Source of the DNA: Okeanomitos corallinicola TIOX110
GTDB taxonomy: Bacteria > Cyanobacteriota > Cyanobacteriia > Cyanobacteriales > Nostocaceae
Length of the DNA stretch: 64,000 nt
NCBI RefSeq assembly: GCF_038050375.1
Contig: NZ_CP150886.1
Span: forward strand, 3,079,318-3,143,317
Reading direction: 5' to 3'
The position numbers were made by a program, and so were the translations under genes. The notes beneath the pieces were generated by a model that did no database searches, was not told where the DNA came from, and saw only the letters and a list, made by a program, of their open reading frames with translations. This document shows, piece by piece, positions 23,708-32,216 of this stretch (its first letter is position 1; each line of letters starts with the position of its first letter).

Positions 23708-25057
23708 ATGATTCTTGTTCCCACCATTTTAGATATAGTTGCTGGTATTTGTTTATATACCGGATTTTTACACTTGCTAATTACTTCTAGGGGATTAAAA
23801 CCCGCGTTGCACTTCTGCTTTGGGTTAACCTGCTTGGTAATTTCTGGTTATATTTTGGCTCTCATAACTCAATATAAGACTATAAATATAGATGATTATA
23901 TAAGCGCAAAAAAATTAGTCACTTCTTTGGGGTATATTTCCGGTATTCTTGTTGTCTGGTTTGTTGCTTTATATACAAATATAAAACAGGTGCGTGTAAT
24001 TTTGGTACTGAACAGCCTGTACTTGATTAGCCTGTTAATCAACCAAATTTCCCCTACAGGAATTCTCTACTCCCATATTAGTAGTCTATCTAGTATTTCT
24101 TTACCTTGGGGGGAATCTATTACTCACCCACAAGGTATTATCAATCCTTTATTTATTGTCCAATTATTAACTTTAAACAGTAATATTAGCTACTGTTTTT
24201 TTGCCTGTTACCGTCAATATCGAAGTGGAGAGAAGCAAGCAAGCTTGACTCTAGTCCTGAGCTTAATACTTTTGATAGCTACTGTTCTGTGCGATCGCTT
24301 AATAGATTTGGGGAAGCTCAAATTCATCTACATTGCTGGGTTCGGATTTTTATCGTTTGTGATGATTATGAGTCTAAGTCTCACCAATGATTTGATGCAG
24401 GTTGTGAAACTACGCCAACAATTACTAGAAAGCGATCACCTACGTAAAATTGCGGTAGAAGAGGAGCGAAATCGTTTGGCGAGAGATTTACATGATTCCG
24501 TATCGCAGACATTGTTTTCTGTGGCCACAATTGCCGAAACAGTACCAAGGGTATGGCAACGTCATCCAGAAATAGCCCAGGAGAAATTAGAAGAACTTGC
24601 GGGATTGGCACAGGGTGCATTAGCAGAAATGCGGAGTTTATTGATAGAATTACGCCCTAGTGGGTTGAGAGACAAATTATTAGGTGAATTACTAAAACAG
24701 TTAACCAAAGCAGTTCAAGGACGGGCAAAAATCCAAATTATTACCACAGTAACGGGAGATCAACCTTTACCAGAAGAGGTAAAATTGGTATTTTATCGGG
24801 TTACGCAAGAAGCACTCAATAATATTATTAAATACGCCCAATCTACCCAAGTAGATGTCACTTTTCAAGGTAATTCAGAGTATATAAAATTATCTATTTT
24901 TGATAATGGCTGTGGGTTTGATGTTAAAGATACATCATCGGGTCATTTAGGCATAGAAATTATGAGAGAACGGGCTGAGTCTATTGGTGCTAATTTCCAG
25001 TTGGAAAGTTCTCCAGGAAAAGGTACAAAGATTGTATTAATTTTGGTTAATAAATAA
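23708..25057 (+). CDS. Membrane-bound NarL-type sensor histidine kinase
   Basis: The N-terminal ~235 residues hold about seven hydrophobic membrane segments (for example ICLYTGFLHLLIT and LIVFLL-like stretches up to FGFLSFVMIMSLSL), a receptor of unknown signal. The kinase core is of the HisKA_3 type: the phosphorylated histidine lies in EERNRLARDLHDSVSQTLFS (H near 262), followed by the dimerisation helix ending in MRSLLIELRPSGL. The HATPase has the N box TQEALNNIIKYAQ and the G boxes DNGCGFD and GHLGIEIMRERAESIGA. The LuxR-type response regulator at 25444 is the likely partner, 386 bp downstream and separated by repeats. Confidence 0.93.
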   Translation: MILVPTILDIVAGICLYTGFLHLLITSRGLKPALHFCFGLTCLVISGYILALITQYKTINIDDYISAKKLVTSLGYISGILVVWFVALYTNIKQVRVILVLNSLYLISLLINQISPTGILYSHISSLSSISLPWGESITHPQGIINPLFIVQLLTLNSNISYCFFACYRQYRSGEKQASLTLVLSLILLIATVLCDRLIDLGKLKFIYIAGFGFLSFVMIMSLSLTNDLMQVVKLRQQLLESDHLRKIAVEEERNRLARDLHDSVSQTLFSVATIAETVPRVWQRHPEIAQEKLEELAGLAQGALAEMRSLLIELRPSGLRDKLLGELLKQLTKAVQGRAKIQIITTVTGDQPLPEEVKLVFYRVTQEALNNIIKYAQSTQVDVTFQGNSEYIKLSIFDNGCGFDVKDTSSGHLGIEIMRERAESIGANFQLESSPGKGTKIVLILVNK

Positions 25058-25443
25058 TGGGTAATTAAAAGAATTTAGAATGCAGAATTTAGAATGGGAG
25101 CATCCCAATTTTGAAAAAATAACCGCAGCAACAAAATAATAACAAAATAATAAAAATACTATAAATACTGACAGTAAGACGATAATCTATTAAACATATT
25201 CGGTAAATTAGAGACGTTCCATGGAAAGTCTCTACAGGGGTTTGAGATCAACTTATATTTAATTTTCACCAGATACGGCAGATTGCAGATCAATGAGGTA
25301 CAGAATCAAAATTGAAACCTATATACAAAGCCAGTTTTACTTCTGTACGGGCGAACGGCCGTTCGCCTGACTCCTGATAGCGTGGCGTAAGCCATATTCT
25401 GTTGTATCTATTCAAAACGTTTTTTAATACTTAGGGTGTCAAA
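25058..25443. repeat. 386-bp repeat island between histidine kinase and response regulator
   Basis: No gene is seen. The stretch contains a degenerate TAGAGACGTTCCATGGAAAG element (25210-25236), a perfect 18-bp palindrome GGCGAACGGCCGTTCGCC (25350-25367), and a GCGTGGCGTAAGCCAT segment at 25380-25395, all typical of cyanobacterial dispersed repeats. The response regulator must have its own promoter here or depend on readthrough. Confidence 0.65.
25350..25367. repeat. Perfect 18-bp GC-rich palindrome
   Basis: GGCGAACGGCCGTTCGCC is self-complementary throughout and much more GC-rich than its surroundings, consistent with an inserted dispersed repeat. Confidence 0.75.
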
Positions 25444-26118
25444 ATGGAAACAGATCAATTAATCAAACCTATTCGAGTCATCACTGTTGATGATCACGAA
25501 ATCCTCAGAGGTGGAATTAAATTTTCTTTACTAGCCTTTGATGATATTGAATTAGTTGGTGAAGCACGTAATGGTAAAGAAGCAATACATCTGTGTGCAG
25601 AGTTACAGCCAGATGTGGTATTGATGGATTTGATGATGCCGGAAATGAATGGAGTCCAAACAACAACAGTTATTAAAAATAAATATCCCAAAGTTCAAGT
25701 TTTAGTGTTGACAAGTTTTGTAGAAACAGATTTATTATATGAAGTAATGGAAGCTGGAGCGATTGGTTATTTGCTCAAAGGTGCGTCAATTGATGAATTA
25801 GCAGAAACTGTGCGATGTGCTGCTGGTGGTTTGTGTACAGTATCATCAGATGCTCTTCAATCATTATTTAAACAACCTCAATGTTTATCTCAACCTGCCT
25901 ACAAACTGACTGAACGACAGGAAGAAGTGTTCGCATTATTGAGTTTAGGTTTAACTAATGAAGCGATCGCCCAAAAGTTAAAAATAAGTCCTTCTACTAT
26001 TAGACATCATGTGACACAGATATTGCATAAATTAGGGGTAGAAAACCGGACTGAGGCTGCAACCACAGGAGTGAGACTTGGATCTGTAGCTACTAAAAAT
26101 ATAGTCAAATATTTCTAG
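25444..26118 (+). CDS. NarL/FixJ-type response regulator
   Basis: This 224-aa two-domain regulator has a receiver domain (residues 8-125) with the acidic pair D16-D17 (TVDDHE), phospho-acceptor D62 (VLMDLMMPEMNG), the conserved T/S in VLVLTSF and lysine in GYLLKGAS. It is joined to a LuxR-type helix-turn-helix at about 155-220 (LTERQEEVFALLSLGLTNEA...STIRHHVTQILHKLGV). Phosphorylation is expected to promote dimerisation and DNA binding. The NarL-type kinase just upstream is the natural partner; target genes are not evident. Confidence 0.94.
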   Translation: METDQLIKPIRVITVDDHEILRGGIKFSLLAFDDIELVGEARNGKEAIHLCAELQPDVVLMDLMMPEMNGVQTTTVIKNKYPKVQVLVLTSFVETDLLYEVMEAGAIGYLLKGASIDELAETVRCAAGGLCTVSSDALQSLFKQPQCLSQPAYKLTERQEEVFALLSLGLTNEAIAQKLKISPSTIRHHVTQILHKLGVENRTEAATTGVRLGSVATKNIVKYF

Positions 26119-26339
26119 CTTGGTAAGGTTTACACCTGTCTAGGCTAACTACAAGTTTCTCTACTGAGTTGCTATCGAAGATAGAGTCTCCAACTGCTTT
26201 TGATCAATTTCTCTAAATCTGATGTCAATGTGTTTAATTTAGATGTCGCCTAACTAGGGGTTGCTTAGACACACAAGCGGGCAAAATGCCCGCCCGACAA
26301 GATTTTTACAGGATATGATCTGATTTGTTTGAGGTGATA
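26119..26339. repeat. Intergenic region with GCGGGC...GCCCGC hairpin
   Basis: A perfect 6-bp GC stem (26277-26282 with 26288-26293; GCGGGCAAAATGCCCGC) is followed by GATTTTTAC. It may terminate the response-regulator transcript, though the T run is 10 bases away. The rest shows no gene. Confidence 0.5.
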
Positions 26340-26978
26340 TTATGTTCCTGGACGAGAACGCAGATGCTCAGGTATATGATAGCGATCGCCTAATATTTCT
26401 AACAAAGGGCCATTAACGTCAAATTTCACCCTACTGACCGATGCCACTAGAATATTGATCCGATGGCGATAACATCCCAAATCAATCCCTAGTAGACTAC
26501 AAAGTATAATCCGAATTGTAGCTTTATGGGCAACTACTAAAACATTTCCTTCTGGGTGTTTGTCTATAATTTCAGTAATTACAGGCATAGAACGGTTAGC
26601 AATTTCTACCGCAGTTTCTCCACCTAGCGGTGCATTCCAAGCAGGTTCTGCCAACCAGTTGAGATAGTTTTCTGAGTAATTTTCCTGAACAAAGGACTTA
26701 CTTTTGGTTTCCCATTCACCATAACTACCTTCTCTAAGTCCTGCTCTTGCCTGCATTTCCATACCAATTGCATCACAAAATGGTTTGGCGGTGGCAATGG
26801 TACGTTTCATGGGACTAACATAAACAGCTTCCCAGGGCAATTTTTGATAAACCTCGGCAAAACTGGAAGCCATCTCCATTCCTGCGTCTGTTAAATCTGC
26901 ATTAGTTTCACCGCAGAAATTACCACTTTGACTAAAAGTAGTTTCACCATGTCGCAGTAAATATAAATTGAGTGCCAT
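26340..26978 (-). CDS. Histidine phosphatase family protein (phosphoglycerate mutase-like)
   Basis: The 212-aa protein carries the branch signature LYLLRHGETTFS right at the N-terminus (phospho-accepting histidine in RHGE), a second arginine in SPMKRTIATAKPF, and the proton-donor glutamate in REGSYGEWE. The second catalytic histidine is in VLVVAHKATIRI. The reading frame is open to 27041, but the ATG at 26978 (MALNLYLLRHGE) places the catalytic motif where the family has it; the extra 21 residues are cysteine-rich and unlike the family. The substrate may be a phosphorylated sugar or cofactor; it cannot be decided here. Confidence 0.88.
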   Translation of the reverse strand: MALNLYLLRHGETTFSQSGNFCGETNADLTDAGMEMASSFAEVYQKLPWEAVYVSPMKRTIATAKPFCDAIGMEMQARAGLREGSYGEWETKSKSFVQENYSENYLNWLAEPAWNAPLGGETAVEIANRSMPVITEIIDKHPEGNVLVVAHKATIRIILCSLLGIDLGCYRHRINILVASVSRVKFDVNGPLLEILGDRYHIPEHLRSRPGT

Positions 26979-27210
26979 AATTTGTATTGCGATGGGGTTG
27001 CAAGGGTTTGTGCAGAAACAAAATACCATCAATCTGGCCATTGAGATGTCAAACTAGGACAAAATCATTAACTAAAAAAAAGTAGCGTTGCTGATTGAGA
27101 GTATGATTTTATTTCACGCAGAGTCGCAGAGTCGCAGAGACTAAGAGTTTCATTTTTTTGATTTTTCAATTTCATACTTCAATTAAGCAACGCCAAAAAA
27201 AGTTAATCAA

Positions 27211-29010
27211 TCACCCAGGTATAACAAATTTCTCACTACCTGCTAAACCAAAAGCAGCGTGAATAACTTGTAAAGCCTTTACACCTTCACTTTCTGCCAC
27301 CACGCAACTAACTTTAATTTCCGAAGTGGTAATCATTTGGATGTTAATTTGATTTTGGGCTAAAGCATTAAACATTTTTGCCGCAATACCTGGTTGTCCT
27401 ACCATCCCAGAACCAACTATACTGACCTTAGCGATCGCCCGATCCAAAATTACCTCACCCCATCCCAACTGATCCGCAATTTGGGAAAGTTCCTCTAAGG
27501 CTTTTTCCGCATCCATTCTCGTGACAGTAAAGGCAATATCCCGACGTGCTACACCATCAATCAAACGACAACGCTGAGATTGAATAATCATATCTACACT
27601 GATATTATATTCAGCCAATAACCCAAATAACTTTGCTGACATCCCTGGTTGATCGGGAACTTGACGAATAGCTAACCGCGCTTGGTTCATATCTAAAGCC
27701 ACACCACGCACAGCGGGAGATTGAGAATTTGGAGAACTCAGAACAGCAGGGGAAGCAATGATTTCAAAAGCCTGACAAAGAGCAGCAATAGCGCGATCGC
27801 AATCATCTTTATCTACTAAACAACTTACCTTCACTTCACTGGTGGAAATCATTTGAATATTCACCCCAGCTTCCGCTAAAGTTGCAAACATCTTTGCTGC
27901 TACTCCAGGACGACCGATCATACCCGCCCCAGCAATACTCACCTTTGCCGTGTCATTTTCTACTAAAACTTCCGCCTCATCGGAATTAGGCTGATTTCGT
28001 AAAGCCGGGGCGATCGCCAATGCCACAGCCTCAGCCCGGTTTAATATAGAAGTATTCACAGTAAAAGCAATATCATTACTATTACCTTCGTGAATTGACT
28101 GAATAATTAGATCAACATCCACATTTTGCTCAGAAATCTCCCCAAATAACCGCGCCGCTACCCCTGGTTTGTCGGGTACACGTAGCAAAGACAACTTAGC
28201 CTGATTTATATCAAATTCCACCGCATCCACAGGCCGTGCCAATTCTAAATTCACCAACTCACGTTCTTGCACCTTGGGAGAAGTTACCCAAGTCCCCGGT
28301 TGATCAGTCCAACTAGAACGTACAACCAAAGGTACACCATAATTTCTAGCAATTTCCACCGCCCTGGGATGTAATACCTTTGCCCCTAAACTAGCCAACT
28401 CCAGCATTTCATTACAGGTAATTTCCGTCATCAGTTGAGCTTCTGGCACAAGACGAGGATCTGTAGTTAAAATCCCTGGCACATCGGTATAAATTTCACA
28501 AAAATCAGCCCCCAACGCCGCAGCTAAAGCCACCGCTGAAGTATCAGAACCACCACGCCCCAAAGTAGTAATTTCTATTTCTGTAGTGTTAGAAATACCT
28601 TGAAAACCAGCGACAACAACCACCTTACCCTGGTTAATTTGCCCCATCAACCGTTCTGTAGAAATATGTAAAATTCTGGCGCGGGTGTGTTCAGCCTCAG
28701 TCACAATTCCCACCTGAGCGCCAGTCATAGAAATAGCAGGTTGACCGATTTCCTGCAAAGCCATACTTAGCAAAGCAATGGTGACTTGCTCCCCCGTAGA
28801 AAGCAACATATCCATTTCCCGACGGTTAGGACTTTTAGAAATATCATTAGCTAATTTAACCAGTCCATCAGTAGTTTTCCCCATTGCCGAAACCACGACA
28901 ACAACAGAATTTCCTGCTTGTACAGTTTTGCAAACCCGCTGTGCTACAGCTTGAATTCGTTCCACCGAACCAACAGATGTACCACCGTATTTCTGAACAA
29001 TTAGCGCCAT
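27211..29010 (-). CDS. lysC: Aspartate kinase with four ACT domains
   Basis: Aspartokinase makes aspartyl phosphate, the first step to lysine, threonine and methionine. The 599-aa protein starts with the kinase signature VQKYGGTSVGSVERI, followed by TLGRGGSDTSAVALAAAL and EIYTDVPGILTTDPR. The second half contains two tandem pairs of ACT domains, each with the repeated pattern PGVAAKMF...INIQMISTSEIKVSC, about 265-420 and 435-595. Four ACTs are typical for cyanobacteria, where most other bacteria have two, and they carry feedback inhibition by lysine and threonine. The ATG at 29010 starts exactly at the kinase motif. It is divergent from pstS with a 655-bp gap. Confidence 0.97.
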   Translation of the reverse strand: MALIVQKYGGTSVGSVERIQAVAQRVCKTVQAGNSVVVVVSAMGKTTDGLVKLANDISKSPNRREMDMLLSTGEQVTIALLSMALQEIGQPAISMTGAQVGIVTEAEHTRARILHISTERLMGQINQGKVVVVAGFQGISNTTEIEITTLGRGGSDTSAVALAAALGADFCEIYTDVPGILTTDPRLVPEAQLMTEITCNEMLELASLGAKVLHPRAVEIARNYGVPLVVRSSWTDQPGTWVTSPKVQERELVNLELARPVDAVEFDINQAKLSLLRVPDKPGVAARLFGEISEQNVDVDLIIQSIHEGNSNDIAFTVNTSILNRAEAVALAIAPALRNQPNSDEAEVLVENDTAKVSIAGAGMIGRPGVAAKMFATLAEAGVNIQMISTSEVKVSCLVDKDDCDRAIAALCQAFEIIASPAVLSSPNSQSPAVRGVALDMNQARLAIRQVPDQPGMSAKLFGLLAEYNISVDMIIQSQRCRLIDGVARRDIAFTVTRMDAEKALEELSQIADQLGWGEVILDRAIAKVSIVGSGMVGQPGIAAKMFNALAQNQINIQMITTSEIKVSCVVAESEGVKALQVIHAAFGLAGSEKFVIPG

Positions 29011-29183
29011 AACAGTAAATGCTTAAATATTCAAACTTTGTAGGTTATTGTCAATGCCTCCGTCGGGAAGCCTTGCAACTTTACCATTAATTTAGATTAC
29101 TAAAATATTCAGAATCAGTGAACTATAAATTAAGATTTATTTTTTGATCAGCAAAATTTTCTGAACAACTTCTGAACAAATGC

Positions 29184-29235
29184 TTTAACAAGATTTTAAC
29201 TTATTATATTACTGATCTTAACCTATTAATACATA
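29184..29235 (+). promoter_or_regulatory. Pho-box-like array upstream of pstS
   Basis: Octamers spaced exactly 11 bp apart are TTTAACAA (29184), TTTAACTT (29195), ATATTACT (29206, weak), CTTAACCT (29217) and AATACATA (29228, weak). Three fit the CTTAACCT-type consensus known for PhoB/SphR sites in cyanobacteria. The array lies ~430 bp before pstS, so a long leader is implied if it drives that gene. Confidence 0.65.
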
Positions 29236-29378
29236 ACTTGTAGTTATTCTATCTGTGGATAGGCAATATTTATAACTAATAGAAGCTGATCCGCTCAAAC
29301 ATGGCCACAATATTCATCTAAATTCCTAGTAGGTAGTCTAGTAATATGACACTGCTAGGTTTTTTATAACTTATCATC

Positions 29379-29501
29379 AAAGGCGGCGGGAAATCTACTC
29401 CTTTAAAGGATGGGAGGGATAGCTCCGGGTATTGGCTAGGGAAAAACCAACGCCCTATTCTGACTGTGACAATACCCGCGAAATCTCCCGTTGCCGTCTT
29501 T
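29379..29501 (+). ncRNA. Candidate structured RNA in the pstS leader
   Basis: Three nested helices can be drawn. The outer is AAAGGCGGC (29379-29387) with GCCGTCTTT (29493-29501), extended by GGGA against TCCC. The middle is the perfect 9-bp CGGGTATTG (29426-29434) with CAATACCCG (29470-29478). The inner is TAGGG (29437-29441) with CCCTA (29453-29457). A side hairpin, TCCTTTAAAGGA, occupies 29399-29410. I do not recognise a known family; cis-regulatory leader, independent small RNA or mobile-element remnant are all possible. Confidence 0.55.
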
Positions 29502-29665
29502 CAAGGAATGAGATTAAACACTATACCATTCTTTACGTATTTTTACTTAAAAAGTAAAGTTTAATGTATTCTTCAACATATATTAATTTTGAGTTAATCA
29601 CTAAGTATCAATCTTATCAGAGACTAAAATTTCATCAAAAAAATATTCTCTAAATACGAGGTACT

Positions 29666-30703
29666 ATGGCTTTTTCAACAATTTTGAATCGTTTAGTGAC
29701 TACTTCCGTGGTGACAGCTGCTATTGCTTTGAGTCCTGCGTTAAGTAGTGTTGCCAAAGCTCAAACCATAAACGGTGCAGGTGCAAGTTTTCCCGCGCCT
29801 TTGTATGAACGTTATGCACGGGAAGTTAAGAAAAAACATCCTGAACTCAAAGTAAACTATCAAGCAATTGGTAGCGGTGGTGGTATTCGTCAAACTATTG
29901 CTGGAACTGTGGATTTTGGCGGTAGTGATGCAGCGATGACAGATGCGGATATAGCCAAAGTCAAAAGAGGTGTAATTTTAGTACCTACTGCCGGTGGTGC
30001 TGTTTCGGTGGTTCATAACGTTCCCGGTGTTAGCAACCTCAAATTATCTCGTACAACCTTACCAGCAATCTTTTCTGGACAAATCACCAAATGGAATGAC
30101 CCGAAAATTATGACTGATAACCCAGGGGTAAATTTACCAAATTTACCCATTAGATTTGTAGTTCGTGCCGACAGTAGTGGTACAACCTTCATTTTTACTA
30201 ATCATCTAAGCGCTATTAGCGGTTATTTTAAAGGCAGAATTGGTGCTAACACTGCACCTAAATGGACATTAAAAAATGTTCTTAAAGGCAAAGGTAATAC
30301 AGGGGTAGCAGCTTTAGTATCTCGTACTTCCGGTTCTATTGGTTATGTTGAACAGAGTTATGCACAAAGAAATAACCTCAAATCAGCAGAACTACAAAAC
30401 AAAAGTGGACAATTTGTTGCCCCTTCTTTAGCTAATGCCAATGCAGCTTTAGCAAGTGCAACTTTTCCAGATAACTATCGTGTATTTGTTAGTGATCCAT
30501 CAGCAGGATATCCTATTGTTGGTTTAACTTGGATGATGGTTTATAAAAACTATCCTGATGCTGCCAAAGCTAATGCTGTCAAAAAATGGATTAACTGGGT
30601 TCTTAAAGATGGTCAACAATTTAATGATGACCTCAGTTACACAAAAATTCCCAGTAGTGTTGTCAATCGTGTACTAAATACAGTTAATAGCACCGTTAAG
30701 TAA
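29666..30703 (+). CDS. pstS: Phosphate ABC transporter substrate-binding protein PstS
   Basis: PstS binds inorganic phosphate in the periplasm and delivers it to PstCA. The 345-aa protein has a signal peptide (basic start, hydrophobic VVTAAIALSPALSSV, cleavage after AKA near residue 32). The mature part begins with the family motif INGAGASFPAPLYERY, followed by YQAIGSGGGIRQ and VDFGGSDAAM, residues that contact phosphate, and later RADSSGTTFIF. There is no lipobox cysteine. The ATG is preceded by ACGAGG. Pho-box-like repeats and a structured segment lie upstream; pstC follows after a 437-bp gap that includes a large folded repeat. Confidence 0.97.
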   Translation: MAFSTILNRLVTTSVVTAAIALSPALSSVAKAQTINGAGASFPAPLYERYAREVKKKHPELKVNYQAIGSGGGIRQTIAGTVDFGGSDAAMTDADIAKVKRGVILVPTAGGAVSVVHNVPGVSNLKLSRTTLPAIFSGQITKWNDPKIMTDNPGVNLPNLPIRFVVRADSSGTTFIFTNHLSAISGYFKGRIGANTAPKWTLKNVLKGKGNTGVAALVSRTSGSIGYVEQSYAQRNNLKSAELQNKSGQFVAPSLANANAALASATFPDNYRVFVSDPSAGYPIVGLTWMMVYKNYPDAAKANAVKKWINWVLKDGQQFNDDLSYTKIPSSVVNRVLNTVNSTVK

Positions 30704-31140
30704 TTCCTCAAAGTTAAGGTAAAAATGATTTATCATTTCTCCTTAACCTATTCAGATTTTTCTCAAGCTCAAAATAGTTAGGGGTTTAGCAATGCTCATA
30801 AGTGTCAACTTAACGTAAAACCATAATCCGCCAGGGAATAAATTCCTGTCTAATAGCTCAAGTCATCTTTAGATGACTAAAAGAACTAGAAACTTTTTTT
30901 AATTGTTTAGTTTACTTTAGTAAACTTTAGCTATTAGCCCTGAAATTTATTTCTGGGCAGGTGTGGAAGTCAAACAAATAAGCCATCTATAGCCTAATTT
31001 GACACCAAATATCTGTTGGGGCTGGTAATGGGTAATTGTTAATTGGAAAAAGGCAATTATTAACCAAAAACTTATATCATAATTTATGAGCCAGACTTGA
31101 TACTATTTCTCATGAAAAAACTTAATCTTTGTGCCTAATT
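30704..31140. other. 437-bp gap between pstS and pstC
   Basis: It holds a half copy of the GGGGTTTAGCAATGCT element (30780-30796), a ~130-nt folded repeat (30830-30958), and short GGTAATTGTTAATTGG-type repeats near 31025-31045. No gene is visible. Confidence 0.65.
30830..30958. repeat. Cloverleaf-like dispersed repeat between pstS and pstC
   Basis: The arm at 30830-30858 (GCCAGGGAATAAATTCCTGT...TAATAGCT) is the imperfect reverse complement of 30929-30958 (AGCTATTAGCCCTGAAATTT...). Inside are two perfect hairpins: AGTCATCT/AGATGACT (30861-30878) and AGTTTACT/AGTAAACT (30909-30926). AATAAATTCC...CTAATAGCT is familiar from repeated intergenic elements in Nostoc-type genomes. It may be a REP/MITE-like element that also acts as an RNA processing or stability signal. 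Confidence 0.7.
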
Positions 31141-32142
31141 ATGACCAACTTTTTTGAACCTAATCACCGCAATGTATCACCAGGGATAAATACCAATGAT
31201 GACATCGCAGACTTAACAGCTACAGGGGGTATGAATTTTCGATTTGATCAAGGATTTACATTCTTGGTTTATATGTTTGCTGCCACGACTGTAGCTCTAT
31301 TATTTTTAATGACTTGGGTAATCTTTAAAGAAGCTCAACCAGCAGTTAAGGAGTTTGGCTGGGGGTTTTTGTGGAGTAAAAATTGGGATGTCAGTGAAAA
31401 CAGCTTTGGTGCATTACCTTATATTTATGGAACTGTAGTTAGCAGCGCGATCGCAATTATATTAACTGTGCCGATAGGAATATCTGTAGCTCTAGTAACA
31501 AGTGAGGATTTCTTGCCACCCATAGTCAGAGATTCTATTGCTTTTGTAGTAGAATTAATTGCTGCTATTCCTAGTGTAATTATTGGACTCTGGGGAATTT
31601 TTATCTTTATTCCCATGATCGAACCCCTTCAAAATTGGTTAGGTAGCACTTTTAAATTTATTCCCTTATTTAACACAGAATATCCTGCTGCTAATAATAT
31701 GTTAACCGCAGGAATTATTCTCTCAATTATGATTTTACCAACCATGGCTGCTATTTCCCGTGATGTTTTAATAGTTGTTCCTAAAGAATTACGCAGTGCA
31801 TCTATGGCTTTAGGTGGTACTCGTTGGGAAACTATTTTTCGGGTTTTATTACCAGCAGGATTTTCAGGGATGGTGAGTGCGGCAATGTTAGCTCTAGGCC
31901 GCGCCCTGGGTGAAACAATGGCTGTAACAATGGTAATTGGTAACTATGCTCAAATTAGTGTATCTCTCCTTGATCCAGCTTATACGATTCCAGCAGTTTT
32001 AGCTAATGAATTCGCTGAAGCTACTCCAGGGTTACATATTGGAGCATTAAGTTATTTGGGTTTGATTTTGTTTGCCTTAACTTTAGCAGTGAATATCGGT
32101 GCAGTGCTATTAGTGCAATGGGTTGGTAAGAAAAACTCATAA
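31141..32142 (+). CDS. pstC: Phosphate ABC transporter permease PstC
   Basis: One of the two membrane permeases of the high-affinity phosphate transporter. The 333-aa protein has about six membrane helices (first FTFLVYMFAATTVALLFLMTW), the permease EAA-type loop (LRSASMALGGTRWETIFRVLLPA), and GRALGETMAVTMVIGN typical of PstC. The frame is open from a GTG at 31129, but the ATG at 31141 (MTNFFEPNHRN) is preferred because it gives a conventional start; the difference is four residues. pstA follows after 74 bp. Confidence 0.96.
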   Translation: MTNFFEPNHRNVSPGINTNDDIADLTATGGMNFRFDQGFTFLVYMFAATTVALLFLMTWVIFKEAQPAVKEFGWGFLWSKNWDVSENSFGALPYIYGTVVSSAIAIILTVPIGISVALVTSEDFLPPIVRDSIAFVVELIAAIPSVIIGLWGIFIFIPMIEPLQNWLGSTFKFIPLFNTEYPAANNMLTAGIILSIMILPTMAAISRDVLIVVPKELRSASMALGGTRWETIFRVLLPAGFSGMVSAAMLALGRALGETMAVTMVIGNYAQISVSLLDPAYTIPAVLANEFAEATPGLHIGALSYLGLILFALTLAVNIGAVLLVQWVGKKNS

Positions 32143-32216
32143 CTACAAACGTTGTTTTTAACTGATAATTAATTACCAATCTAAGACTCAAAATCTAAAA
32201 TATAAAGTTGAATGAC

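Larger units (their letters stand above)
29011..29665. other. 655-bp region between lysC and pstS with Pho-box-like repeats and a structured segment
   Basis: No gene is seen. The region contains direct repeats with 11-bp spacing at 29184-29235 that fit the cyanobacterial Pho box, and a strongly foldable segment at 29379-29501. The last 160 bp before pstS are AT-rich, with a GAGG ribosome-binding site at 29658. Confidence 0.7.
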
